The notes: generated from the sequence alone by a model not told the origin. A DNA stretch of 54,880 nucleotides from Patescibacteria group bacterium UBA2135 (GCA_002327685.1 DCXN01000001.1:12170-67049), one strand, 5' to 3'. Shown: positions 15,801-23,570, numbered from the stretch's first letter. Numbers and translations: made by a program.

Positions 15801-16307
15801 TTATTTGAACCATGGTTCTTCGGTGATAGATTCAGATTCAAATTCGTCTATTATAGCCCCAAAATCTTTTGCTGTCACAAAATCATTAGGGGCATGAAAT
15901 ACATGACACTCATAATTTCCATCTTCTGTTTCTTGCTTCGCGATGCAAGGGCTACATATTTGATTATTTCTAATATGTTGACTGTGAAAATTTTTTCTAC
16001 AGGTAATACACTTTCGTGTTCCTGCAAGAGGATGTTCGTCCTGTTGCTTCGTTTGTCTTTTCGCTGGTTTTTTGCGTTTTTTCACTCCATCTTCGTCAAG
16101 ACAGGCTAGGCGTCGCATGTAACTTAGTTTATTTCTTACTACCAGCTCTGGTACGCCGTGTCTTCTTGCCATTTCTCTGCAATTAACACCATTCTCCCAG
16201 TCACCAGCAAGGCTAACCATCTTGTCATGTGACCATTTCTTGGTGGATTGCATTCCGTCAATAGCCGAAAGTGGTATAGAAGGTCGTCGTTTGTGGGTAC
16301 GCTCCAT
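15801..16307 (-). CDS. GcrA-like DNA-binding protein with C-terminal zinc ribbon
   Basis: 168 aa. Residues about 24-68 (WSHDKMVSLAGDWENGVNCR onward to NKLSYMRRL) follow the pattern of the GcrA N-terminal helix-turn-helix: a W/D-rich first helix, then a recognition helix where GcrA has RNAVIGKVHRL. A basic KKRKKPAKR linker follows, then a Cys4 ribbon (CITC and CSPC, about 18 residues apart). GcrA is a sigma70-bound cell-cycle regulator in alphaproteobacteria; equivalent function here is only a suggestion. The C-terminal 50 residues are acidic. It has its own terminator. Confidence 0.45.
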   Translation of the reverse strand: MERTHKRRPSIPLSAIDGMQSTKKWSHDKMVSLAGDWENGVNCREMARRHGVPELVVRNKLSYMRRLACLDEDGVKKRKKPAKRQTKQQDEHPLAGTRKCITCRKNFHSQHIRNNQICSPCIAKQETEDGNYECHVFHAPNDFVTAKDFGAIIDEFESESITEEPWFK

Positions 16308-16400
16308 TTTTATACCCCGCTAGTAAGGAACTCTATTTTTCACATTACATTAAAAAGGCCAAATGTCAAATGTTAAAGGTCAAATGTTTTTTAAGTATGC

Positions 16401-16413
16401 TACAATTGCAGAT
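16401..16413 (+). promoter_or_regulatory. Extended -10 box of dnaX, leaderless type
   Basis: TGC then TACAAT (16401-16406), then 7 nt, then ATG at 16414. The upstream 16361-16387 segment is a TCAAATGTTAAAGGTCAAAT word repeat. Confidence 0.5.
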
Positions 16414-17460
16414 ATGGCAAATGGTACAGCATTCTACAGAAAGTATCGCCCGCAGGGTTTTGATGAAATTCTGGGACAGGAGCATATTGTAGATGTTCTC
16501 AAAGAAGCGGCGAAAGGCGGCAATATCACGCATGCTTATCTTTTCTTTGGTTCGCGTGGTACGGGCAAAACTTCTGTTGCGAGGATTTTGGCACGAGAGA
16601 TTGGATGCGAACCAGAGGATCTTTATGAAATTGATGCCGCTTCAAACCGCGGCATTGATGATGCGCGCGAGCTTCGCGAGGGAGTAAAATCTTTGCCATT
16701 CAAATCATCTCGCAAAGTGTACATTATTGATGAAGTGCACATGCTCACCAAGGAGGCATTCAACGCGCTACTGAAAACGTTAGAAGAACCGCCCCAGCAT
16801 GTGATTTTCATACTTGCGACGACAGAAGTCGGAAAGATACCAGACACAATTGTCTCGCGTTGTCAGACATTTACGTTTAAAAAACCTACACAGACACTGT
16901 TGAAACAATCAGTACTTCACATTGCCAAAGAAGAAGGATACGAACTCGGGCCGTCCGCGGCTGACTTAATAGCTGTCTTGGGAGACGGATCATTTCGTGA
17001 CACACAAGGAGTATTACAACTTGTCTTGAGTGCCGCGAAGTCTAAAAAAATCGATCGTGAATTTGTTGAAAAAATTACTAGTGCGCCGCCGGCGATACTA
17101 GTTAATGATCTTGTGTCAGCTGTTGCGGAAAAGGATTTAGAGAAAGCGCTTGGGACGGTCAGAAAAGCCGTTGAAACAAATGTTGACTTTACGCTTTTTT
17201 TGAAATTGGTGCTTGAAAAAGTGAGATTGGTATTGTTGATGCGTTTTGATTCTGAGACAAAGAAGAGTATCAAAGAAGAATTTTCAGAAGATGATGTAGA
17301 ATTTCTGGAAGAACTTTCTGGTAAAAAAGGTGAGAATGTTAACTCCGCCTTACTTTCAGAGCTTTTAACTGCGTACACAAAAACTTCTTTTGCGTACATA
17401 AAACAGCTTCCGCTTGAGCTTGCGCTCATTAAAATTTTAGAAAAAGAAAAAACTCCTTAA
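16414..17460 (+). CDS. dnaX: DNA polymerase III subunit gamma (DnaX), zinc module missing
   Basis: 348 aa, clamp-loader ATPase. Walker A is GSRGTGKTS (residues 46-54), Walker B IIDEVHM, and the SRC sensor SRCQTF follows. In other DnaX proteins about 35 residues with four zinc-binding cysteines lie between Walker A and EIDAAS. Here only IGCEPEDLY bridges the gap and a single Cys (Cys65) remains. The protein ends after domain III, like a gamma rather than a tau subunit. The start at 16414 is preferred over 16363 because of the -10/ATG spacing. Confidence 0.92.
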   Translation: MANGTAFYRKYRPQGFDEILGQEHIVDVLKEAAKGGNITHAYLFFGSRGTGKTSVARILAREIGCEPEDLYEIDAASNRGIDDARELREGVKSLPFKSSRKVYIIDEVHMLTKEAFNALLKTLEEPPQHVIFILATTEVGKIPDTIVSRCQTFTFKKPTQTLLKQSVLHIAKEEGYELGPSAADLIAVLGDGSFRDTQGVLQLVLSAAKSKKIDREFVEKITSAPPAILVNDLVSAVAEKDLEKALGTVRKAVETNVDFTLFLKLVLEKVRLVLLMRFDSETKKSIKEEFSEDDVEFLEELSGKKGENVNSALLSELLTAYTKTSFAYIKQLPLELALIKILEKEKTP

Positions 17461-17461
17461 A

Positions 17462-17511
17462 TTCATCACGACATTCCAATATCCGCAAGAATGTCGGAAT
17501 GTCGTGATGAA
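17462..17511. repeat. GCAA-loop hairpin repeat (AACATTCC family), copy 2
   Basis: Twenty-three-base arms, TTCATCACGACATTCC onward, around a GCAA loop (17485-17488), with two unpaired positions and a wobble in the upper stem. It lies 1 nt after the dnaX stop and 16 nt before the next start. Confidence 0.85.
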
Positions 17512-17527
17512 GTTTGTGTAGTGTGAT

Positions 17528-18253
17528 ATGTGTATGTTTAAATTTTTCAAAGATAAATCTGTGTTTCGTTGTTTTACGCCCGAGGTGATGATTGCAACTG
17601 TAATTGTAGAGAGTGCCATAGCTCTTTATATAGTGCTCCGTTATCACACCACACTCTTTGGTCGGATAGCGGCGGCAGTGGTCATTCTTTTAGCTTTTTT
17701 TCAAGTGGCGGAATATCATATCTGTGCTGGATCAAATGTGTTTATGTGGGCTCAGGTTGGATTTGTCGCGATTACATTTTTACCAGTGTTAGGATACCAC
17801 TTGATTTTATTAGTATCAGGGCATAACCATTTTTTGAGATTAGGGTATGCGCTTGCATTTCTATTCGGTTTATATTTTATGCTTTCTCCAAATGCTCTAA
17901 CTGAGCCGATGTGTGGAGGGAATTATATAATCTTTAATCCCACACAAGGCCTGCCATGGCTTTTTAAGATTTATTATTTTGGCTTTCTGTTTTTAGCAAT
18001 AGGGGAAGCGCTTCAATGGATTAAGAATCTGCGGACGATTCACGGAAAAGGGGGTGCGCTTTTCTGGATGATTGTTGGATATCTTTCATTTATCGTGCCG
18101 GTGGCGTTTGTGATGACAACATTCAACTTAGGTGTAAATATCTTTCCTTCAGTCGCGTGTGGTTTTGCCATCATTTTCGCGCTTATTCTTGGGCTTAAAG
18201 TTGTACCGTCATATTACGATAAACATGATAAACGGAAAACGCCCCCACGTTAA
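17528..18253 (+). CDS. Polytopic membrane protein, function unknown
   Basis: 241 aa with about seven predicted membrane spans and short loops. Charged residues are confined to the termini and two loops (LRTIHGKGG and the basic tail YYDKHDKRKTPPR). Histidine and cysteine residues occur in or next to the spans (AEYHICAG, GYHLILLVSGHNH, EPMCGGN), but I cannot tie them to a known fold. The gene is bracketed by two hairpins of the same family in opposite orientation. ATG at 17534 is an alternative start. Confidence 0.65.
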   Translation: MCMFKFFKDKSVFRCFTPEVMIATVIVESAIALYIVLRYHTTLFGRIAAAVVILLAFFQVAEYHICAGSNVFMWAQVGFVAITFLPVLGYHLILLVSGHNHFLRLGYALAFLFGLYFMLSPNALTEPMCGGNYIIFNPTQGLPWLFKIYYFGFLFLAIGEALQWIKNLRTIHGKGGALFWMIVGYLSFIVPVAFVMTTFNLGVNIFPSVACGFAIIFALILGLKVVPSYYDKHDKRKTPPR

Positions 18254-18298
18254 AGAGCCCCCCTCTTGAATTTTTAAGTTTTTTCAAGAACTTTTTAT

Positions 18299-18338
18299 CA
18301 CGACATTCCGACATTCTTGCGAATGTCGGAATGTCGTG
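18299..18338. repeat. GCAA-loop hairpin repeat (AACATTCC family), copy 3, inverted
   Basis: Perfect 18-bp stem CACGACATTCCGACATTC with loop TTGC, which is GCAA when read on the minus strand. It closes the unit opened by copy 2. Confidence 0.85.
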
Positions 18339-18353
18339 TGGGGAGCTAAACTG

Positions 18354-18382
18354 TTGACACAATATTATTGTTGTGCTATTAT
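18354..18382 (+). promoter_or_regulatory. Consensus sigma70-type promoter of the 131-aa gene
   Basis: TTGACA (18354-18359), 17-nt spacer, TATTAT (18377-18382). Transcription would begin near 18389, leaving a leader of about 54 nt. Confidence 0.8.
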
Positions 18383-18404
18383 CGTGCAAGATTGAAGCTT
18401 GACT

Positions 18405-18420
18405 GTTTTGATGTCAAAAC
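18405..18420. promoter_or_regulatory. Palindromic operator candidate in the leader
   Basis: GTTTTGATGTCAAAAC is a 7+7 inverted repeat with a 2-nt centre, just downstream of the predicted transcription start. Size and symmetry suit a dimeric repressor. This is inference only. Confidence 0.4.
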
Positions 18421-18442
18421 AACACGAAAGGAGATAATTCTT

Positions 18443-18838
18443 ATGTCAGAAAATCCTAACCTTTGGGAAACATCTAAAGCGGTATTAAAAGCAAGAGTTG
18501 AAAGCTGTGACGGGGAAGCAATAATAAAAGATCCCAAGATTCTTGCTGAAACCGATTTTTTAGAAATTCGCTTTTGGTTTGGGGAAATTGAAAGCGTAAC
18601 GACACAAGATGGCAAAAAGTTAAGTAAAGGAATGGTTGTGAATATCTCAAGTAGTTATGCAGGAGAGGGAGTAGCTGTAATAATCGGATTTAATTTCGGA
18701 AGAACGCAATTACCAATAACAATTTCCAAGGGCGGGGCAGATGGAGAGCTTATAGCATGTGTTAGTGTACGTGAAATTTCATTTTTTCCAAGTCAAACAG
18801 GTGACGGGAAAGTAGTTGCTCTAAGACTAAAAGTTTAA
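18443..18838 (+). CDS. 131-aa protein, function unknown, well expressed
   Basis: Starts MSENPNLWETSKAVLKARVE at the ATG at 18443, preceded by AAAGGAGATA, one of the best ribosome sites in the window, and by a near-consensus promoter; a strong terminator follows. The composition suggests a beta-rich globular domain (DFLEIRFWFGEIESVTTQDG, then VVALRLKV at the C-terminus) without membrane segment or cysteine cluster; there is one Cys in VESCDG and one in ELIACVS. I do not recognise the family. The transcript leader contains a palindrome that could be a control site. Confidence 0.65.
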   Translation: MSENPNLWETSKAVLKARVESCDGEAIIKDPKILAETDFLEIRFWFGEIESVTTQDGKKLSKGMVVNISSSYAGEGVAVIIGFNFGRTQLPITISKGGADGELIACVSVREISFFPSQTGDGKVVALRLKV

Positions 18839-18856
18839 GGTGGTCAATTTTTGAAC

Positions 18857-18900
18857 AAAAAAAGGGGTGGGTCGTTGGGTAATCCAGCGACCTCTTTTTA
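18857..18900 (+). terminator. Terminator of the 131-aa gene
   Basis: AAAAAGGGGTGGGTCGTTGG folds on CCAGCGACC-TCTTTTT. Confidence 0.75.
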
Positions 18901-19020
18901 TGTAAAGTTGGGAATTGACTCTAGTTCTTTCTTAATATTCATCCAGTCAAGCGTTCTGAGTGCGCCCAATAGAGGGAGTAGCGAAGTTGATTTTAGGCTT
19001 GATTTTAGGCATAATTAAAG

Positions 19021-19049
19021 ACGATGAGGCACTCCTCATCATTTTTTTG
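19021..19049 (+). terminator. Terminator without an obvious upstream gene
   Basis: GATGAGG/CCTCATC stem, CACT loop, then ATTTTTTT, 22 nt before tRNA-Gln. The preceding gene already has its own terminator at 18857-18900, so this one may end an unannotated short transcript from 18910-19020. Confidence 0.65.
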
Positions 19050-19070
19050 AAATTTTTGAAAATTAAATAT

Positions 19071-19142
19071 TGCCGGGTGGTGCAATGGTAGTCACGCCAG
19101 GTTTTGGACCTGGAAATGAAGGTTCGAGCCCTTCCCCGGCAG
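19071..19142 (+). tRNA. tRNA-Gln (UUG)
   Basis: Acceptor TGCCGGG pairs with CCCGGCA, discriminator G. Anticodon stem CCAGG/CCTGG encloses TTTTGGA, giving anticodon TTG. T arm GAAGG-TTCGAGC-CCTTC. CCA is not encoded. Confidence 0.94.
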
Positions 19143-19191
19143 TTAATTTGAGTGCAGTGATTGCGCACGAGGAGCGTAAAAAATATTCATT

Positions 19192-19821
19192 ATGAAAAAT
19201 TATATTCTTTTTGATTTTGATGGGGTCATTGCAGATTCTTTTCATCCTGCATTTGAAACCCAAAAGATGGTATGTCCGCATTTAAGCGAAGAAAACTATC
19301 GTAAGCGCTTTGAAGGCAACATCAATGACTGGGAAGATCCAATCAATGTTCACACAGAGGATTGTCGTCATGACATTGATTTCTTTGAAGAGTACATTCC
19401 CCGGATGAAAGACGAAGTACAAATTGTGCCGAGAATGAGAGAAGTAATCATTGAACTTGAGAAAGAATATACACTTGTGGTGATTTCTTCTACGATCACT
19501 AGCCCGATTCAAGAGTTTCTATCTTCTCATGAGCTGGATAGCCACTTTGCATGGATTATGGGTAATGATGTGCACCAGAGTAAAGTTGAAAAAATAAAAA
19601 TGGTATTCGAAAAATATAATATTACTTCAAAAGACTGTGTATTCATCACTGACACCTTGGGGGACATGCGAGAGGCAGAGAAGATGAGCGTCGGAACAAT
19701 TGGTGTTACATGGGGTTTTCATGTGCCAGAAACACTCAAGCAGGGTAATCCATTTCGTTTGGTTGACAGCCCCAAAACTTTGCCTATGGCTGTTTCTGAT
19801 TATTTTAGTATGACCAAGTAA
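19192..19821 (+). CDS. HAD superfamily hydrolase
   Basis: 209 aa. The HAD motif I is FDFDGVIADS with nucleophile Asp8 and acid/base Asp10. Motif II is the VISST segment, Lys lies in HQSKVEKI, and motif IV is FITDTLGDMREA. A helical cap sits between motifs I and II, as in phosphoglycolate phosphatase and beta-phosphoglucomutase relatives. It probably hydrolyses a small phosphate ester; the substrate is unknown. It follows tRNA-Gln by 49 nt with no clear ribosome site. Confidence 0.8.
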   Translation: MKNYILFDFDGVIADSFHPAFETQKMVCPHLSEENYRKRFEGNINDWEDPINVHTEDCRHDIDFFEEYIPRMKDEVQIVPRMREVIIELEKEYTLVVISSTITSPIQEFLSSHELDSHFAWIMGNDVHQSKVEKIKMVFEKYNITSKDCVFITDTLGDMREAEKMSVGTIGVTWGFHVPETLKQGNPFRLVDSPKTLPMAVSDYFSMTK

Positions 19822-19933
19822 TTTAAGATGCTCTGGGAGCGTCGTGTTGGTAAAATAAATCTATTGAAAATAACCTTGCGGGGCTTGACTGACAAAAGTT
19901 CTAGCTCGTGATGGTCAGTTCGCTAATTATAAT

Positions 19934-20041
19934 ATGCAAAAGAAAAACATCATTTTTATAGCAATTGCTGTAGTGGTGTTTCTGCTTATCTGGATAGAGC
20001 TTGGTGTTGGTATTTTCGGCACTCCGTGGTCAGGGTCTTAG
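19934..20041 (+). CDS. 35-aa single-span membrane peptide (candidate)
   Basis: Within an otherwise gene-poor 500-base spacer. The peptide MQKKNIIFIAIAVVVFLLIW and a short tail ending in FGTPWSGS has the form of a positive N-terminus plus one membrane span. TATAAT directly abuts the ATG, too close for a leaderless start from that box, and there is no ribosome site. The coding evidence is the clean hydrophobic pattern alone. Confidence 0.35.
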   Translation: MQKKNIIFIAIAVVVFLLIWIELGVGIFGTPWSGS

Positions 20042-20119
20042 TTAAAGAAGTTCCAGCTTGAGGCTAGTCTGCCTTTGGCAGAGAAAGTGAAGGAAATGAG
20101 GTAGGTTAAAAATTGTTGT

Positions 20120-20223
20120 ATTCTACCAAAATTGAGGAGGATTTTGCTCAAATAATCTCTATTCCATCAAAACCTTGCAAGGTTTTGATGGAATAGGGCT
20201 TTTGAAAAAGGTTCAATTTTGGT
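20120..20223. repeat. CCTTGCAAGG palindromic element, copy 1
   Basis: A perfect 38-nt palindrome (20159-20196) centred on CAAAACCTTGCAAGGTTTTG is framed by ACCAAAATTGA (20125-20135) and TCAATTTTGGT (20213-20223). The same layout recurs at 44910-45024, so this is a dispersed element, not a gene-specific signal. Confidence 0.85.
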
Positions 20224-20286
20224 CATATAAAATAGTAAAATTTCAGTAAACCATTGACTGTAACGTATTTAAGTTGTAACCTAAAC

Positions 20287-20313
20287 ATGCGCATAGCTGT
20301 GCGCATTTTTTTT
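20287..20313 (+). terminator. Hairpin plus T8 immediately upstream of typA
   Basis: ATGCGCA/TGCGCAT stem, loop TAGCTG, then eight T, ending 12 nt before the typA ATG. A TTGACT-N17-TAACCT promoter-like pair lies at 20252-20280, so the hairpin may sit in the typA leader as an attenuator. Otherwise it ends an upstream transcript. Confidence 0.6.
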
Positions 20314-20324
20314 AACGACATAAC

Positions 20325-22115
20325 ATGAATCAAGAAATTAGAAATATCGCAATCATAGCTCACGTTGACCACGGTAAGACAACTCTTACTGATGCTTTAC
20401 TGCGAGAGATGGGCGCGGTTAAAAGTGGCGTGTCAATGGACTCAAACTCTCTTGAACAAGAGAGGGGTATTACTATTTATTCAAAGAACGCATCTGTAAT
20501 ATATAAAGATACGAAAATTAATATTGTTGATACACCAGGACACGCTGATTTTGGATCTGAAGTTGAGCGAGTGCTTCGTTCAATTGATTCAGTGCTATTA
20601 GTTGTTGACGCTCAAGAGGGGCCAATGCCGCAAACTCGTTTTGTATTAAAAAAATCTCTAGAGCTTGGTCTACGGCCTATCGTAGTTATTAATAAAATAG
20701 ACAAACCCGCGGCTAATCCGAGCCACGCTGAAGAGTTAGTGCTTGAGCTTTTTCTTGAACTTGGCGCAAATGATGAACAGGCGGATTTTGAAGTGGTCTA
20801 TGCAATAGGGCGTGATGGTGTGGCAAAAAGAAACCTTAAAGATGACATGGTAAATTTGGTACCTCTTTTGGACACTATTATTGAAACCGTACCTGCCGCA
20901 AAATCGTATAAAGAAGGAGATGCGTTATCCGCGCAAGTATTCAATCTTGGCTATGATGATTTTACAGGACGACTTGCTGTCGCACGAATTTATGAGGGCA
21001 AAGTTTCTCTTGGTGCGTCACTTTTTATAAAACAAGAAGGAGGTAAAACACGAAGTGGAAAAGTTACCAAACTCTCAACATTTAAAGGATTAGAACAAGT
21101 GCCAGTAGAAGAAGCTTTTGCTGGTGACATTGTACTGATTGCGGGACTTAATGATATTAACATCGGAGAGACTCTCACAACTGACGAACACACAAAACCA
21201 CTTCCTGCTATTGCGATTGATGAGCCGACGATTAGTTTGCGGTTTATGGCAAACACGTCTCCGTTTGCGGGTCGGGAGGGTAAATATGTAACAGGAAGAC
21301 AAATCAAAGAACGGCTTGAGAAGGAGCTTGAAATTAATGTTGGATTACAAATAGATTTTAGCGAGGGAGACGCATTTAAAGTGTTTGGGCGAGGCGAAAT
21401 GCACATCGCTATTCTTCTTGAAAATATGCGTAGAGAAGGATACGAACTCGCAGTATCACAACCACAAGTTATTTTTCATAAAGAAGATGATGGTAAAGTG
21501 CACGAGCCGTACGAAGAGGTTATAGTTGATATACCAGAGTCATATCAAGGCGCGGTGATTAAACGACTTTCAAGCAGGGCTTTCGTTATGCAGAACATGA
21601 ACACGACGGATAATCAGGTGCGACTTATTTTTGAAGGTCCAACGCGAGGACTTCTGGGATACAGAGGGCAGTTTGTTATTGATACAAAAGGCGAGGGTAT
21701 TTTATGTTCTCGGATGCTTGGTTTTCGCCCGTTTGCGGGTGAAATAAAAAAACGTGTTGTTGGCTCAATGATATCTATGGCGACAGGAAAAGCGTTGGGC
21801 TTTTCTCTTTGGAATTTACAGGAACGCGGGATACTTTATATTGGTCATGGGACTGATATTTATGAAGGGATGGTTGTTGGGAATACTTCCAAAGGTGAAG
21901 AGATGGTTGTAAATCCAACTAAAGGAAAACAACTTACAAACATACGCGCGGCTGGATCCGATGACACGATTGATATTACCCCACACCAAGAACTTACAAT
22001 TGAAAATGGGCTTGAGATTATGTCAGATGATGAGCTTCTTGAAGTAACGCCATTGTCCGTGCGACTCCGTAAGCAATATCTTACGGAGAATGAACGCGTT
22101 AAACACAAGCGATAA
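20325..22115 (+). CDS. typA: Ribosome-associated translational GTPase TypA/BipA
   Basis: 596 aa, full length. GTPase motifs: AHVDHGKTT (G1, residues 12-20), RGITI (G2), DTPGHADFG (G3), NKIDKP (G4). The EF-G-like domains III and V and the BipA-specific C-terminal domain follow (RGLLGYRGQFVIDTKGEG, SRMLGFRPFAGEI). It acts on ribosome assembly and stress adaptation. A hairpin with a T tract lies just before the gene and might control it. The start is the ATG at 20325; no strong ribosome site is visible. Confidence 0.95.
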   Translation: MNQEIRNIAIIAHVDHGKTTLTDALLREMGAVKSGVSMDSNSLEQERGITIYSKNASVIYKDTKINIVDTPGHADFGSEVERVLRSIDSVLLVVDAQEGPMPQTRFVLKKSLELGLRPIVVINKIDKPAANPSHAEELVLELFLELGANDEQADFEVVYAIGRDGVAKRNLKDDMVNLVPLLDTIIETVPAAKSYKEGDALSAQVFNLGYDDFTGRLAVARIYEGKVSLGASLFIKQEGGKTRSGKVTKLSTFKGLEQVPVEEAFAGDIVLIAGLNDINIGETLTTDEHTKPLPAIAIDEPTISLRFMANTSPFAGREGKYVTGRQIKERLEKELEINVGLQIDFSEGDAFKVFGRGEMHIAILLENMRREGYELAVSQPQVIFHKEDDGKVHEPYEEVIVDIPESYQGAVIKRLSSRAFVMQNMNTTDNQVRLIFEGPTRGLLGYRGQFVIDTKGEGILCSRMLGFRPFAGEIKKRVVGSMISMATGKALGFSLWNLQERGILYIGHGTDIYEGMVVGNTSKGEEMVVNPTKGKQLTNIRAAGSDDTIDITPHQELTIENGLEIMSDDELLEVTPLSVRLRKQYLTENERVKHKR

Positions 22116-22163
22116 CTTTGTTCAACTGCGTCGCTAAAAACAAAAGTTTAATTTTTTGCTTTT

Positions 22164-22673
22164 ATGTTTAATTTCGGTGAAATTTGGGGTTATCCTACTG
22201 ATACCAGCTTTGGCTTAGGTGTTAGGGCTGATGACGCGAATAGTCTTGAGCGATTAGCTAAATTAAAAGGGGACAGATCTGAAAAATATTTCTCTCTTAT
22301 GTGTGCCGACGAAAAAATGCTTCGCGCTTTTGCTAAGGTGCCGGAGGGTTTTGATGCGTATGATTTCTTTTTTGAGAAACCGCGAACGGTATTATTTGAA
22401 CCGACTGACACATTGCCAAAATCTAAATTCTGGCCGAGTGACAAGGTGGCCTTTAGAGTTTCCACTATTTCGGAGATAGCCCAACATATTAAATTTCCCG
22501 TGACTGCAACTTCCGCGAATTTAGCCAGTCAAAATCCTATTTTTACAGTAGCTGAACTGCAAAAAATTTTTGGAGGGAAAATTAAAATCTACGATAAAAT
22601 TTCTGCATTAGAGAAAAAACTCTCAAGCGAGATATGGGATTTTACAGAAAATCCGACCAAACAAATTCGATAA
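22164..22673 (+). CDS. Short Sua5/YciO/YrdC-domain protein (TsaC-like)
   Basis: 169 aa. WGYPTDTSFGLGVRADD matches the YrdC signature (YPTDTxYGLG) and PVTATSANLASQNP the second signature (TSAN). YrdC proteins make threonylcarbamoyl-AMP from threonine, bicarbonate and ATP for t6A37 in tRNA. The region between, where KxR and S/H residues bind substrate, is shorter than usual, so activity is likely but not certain. It is about 50 nt after typA, separated by a small inverted repeat (ACTTTGTT...AACAAAAGT). Confidence 0.7.
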   Translation: MFNFGEIWGYPTDTSFGLGVRADDANSLERLAKLKGDRSEKYFSLMCADEKMLRAFAKVPEGFDAYDFFFEKPRTVLFEPTDTLPKSKFWPSDKVAFRVSTISEIAQHIKFPVTATSANLASQNPIFTVAELQKIFGGKIKIYDKISALEKKLSSEIWDFTENPTKQIR

Positions 22674-22699
22674 TCTCTCTGAGGTAATTACTAATGCCC

Positions 22700-22737
22700 A
22701 AAAAAATATACCCCTAACAGAAATCTGCTAGAGGTAT
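22700..22737 (-). terminator. Terminator of the 229-aa hypothetical gene
   Basis: On the minus strand an interrupted ATACCTCTAGCAGA stem pairs with TCTGTTAGGGGTAT, followed by ATTTTTTT. Confidence 0.75.
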
Positions 22738-22744
22738 TTAAGGC

Positions 22745-23434
22745 TTAATGATTTATATTGCGTCTCGTGAGCCATTTACCAAGATGCTGATGTACATCTC
22801 CTTTTGATATTTTCCACAGATTTACAATTTTTTGATTGTAGTCGTCTGGATTAGGAAAATATTTTCCCCAACCTTCAAGATTTATCACGAGTCCTTTTAA
22901 TTGATGGACCGTAAGTGTTGTACTTGTAAGAGTGTCTTGCAGAGCGGCAAATGCATGATAGTGATGCGAGCTTTTTATCATTGCATTTATCCAAGCCACA
23001 GGATTGCTATTTTTTACCGCTCCAAGAGAGTGAATTTCTTGCAGGGTAAGATTTCCGCCAAGCTCTATAAAACCGTTTAGTGCAAATACTTTGAGGTTGT
23101 CCGGAAGCGCATGTTTGCCAAAAAGACGACTATGAAATGCTAACGTGAGCTTATCTTTCTCGTATTCCAAGGATTTTGATAGGAGCCATAAAGAACGCCA
23201 ATAGGTGACAGCGTCCTCATCGCTTTGCGTGCGTGGGGGTTCGTTAATTAGAGACAAGAATGCGTCTAAAACAGCCACGGCTTCCACCTTATCACTTTCC
23301 GCTTCTTCTAACTTGTCAGCAAGTCTGCCAAATGGCGTATTTCCACTGCGGTTAGGATAACGGCTTCGTTCGGCTATGATTGTCTTTACAATTTTATCTC
23401 GCCAAGTTTGAGCCCGAATATTTAATTTTGCCAT
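22745..23434 (-). CDS. 229-aa protein, function unknown
   Basis: Starts MAKLNIRAQTWRDKIVKTII at the ATG at 23434, chosen over 23440 because AGGAGAG lies at proper distance. The sequence is soluble, rich in Leu, Asn and His, and predicted mostly helical. Patterns such as DKLEEAESDKVEAVAVLDAF and HLGKWLTRRNINH point to helical-repeat packing, but I see no catalytic motif and recognise no family. It is divergent from purC-purE with a 21-nt hairpin between them. Confidence 0.55.
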   Translation of the reverse strand: MAKLNIRAQTWRDKIVKTIIAERSRYPNRSGNTPFGRLADKLEEAESDKVEAVAVLDAFLSLINEPPRTQSDEDAVTYWRSLWLLSKSLEYEKDKLTLAFHSRLFGKHALPDNLKVFALNGFIELGGNLTLQEIHSLGAVKNSNPVAWINAMIKSSHHYHAFAALQDTLTSTTLTVHQLKGLVINLEGWGKYFPNPDDYNQKIVNLWKISKGDVHQHLGKWLTRRNINH

Positions 23435-23526
23435 GAACATCTCTCCTGGTGTATGCTGTTTGGTGCGAATGTGAATCTGCGCAAAGCATAATGGATTACA
23501 CGAAAGGTGTCAATAATTGACATAAT

Positions 23527-23548
23527 GGCTCAATCGACAGATTGAGCC
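23527..23548. repeat. Free-standing hairpin between divergent genes
   Basis: GGCTCAATC/GATTGAGCC with a GACA loop and no T tail. It lies upstream of the purC-purE promoter and of the divergent gene, so it is not a terminator of either; operator or structural site. Confidence 0.5.
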
Positions 23549-23570
23549 GTTGAGGATGATGAAAATTATC

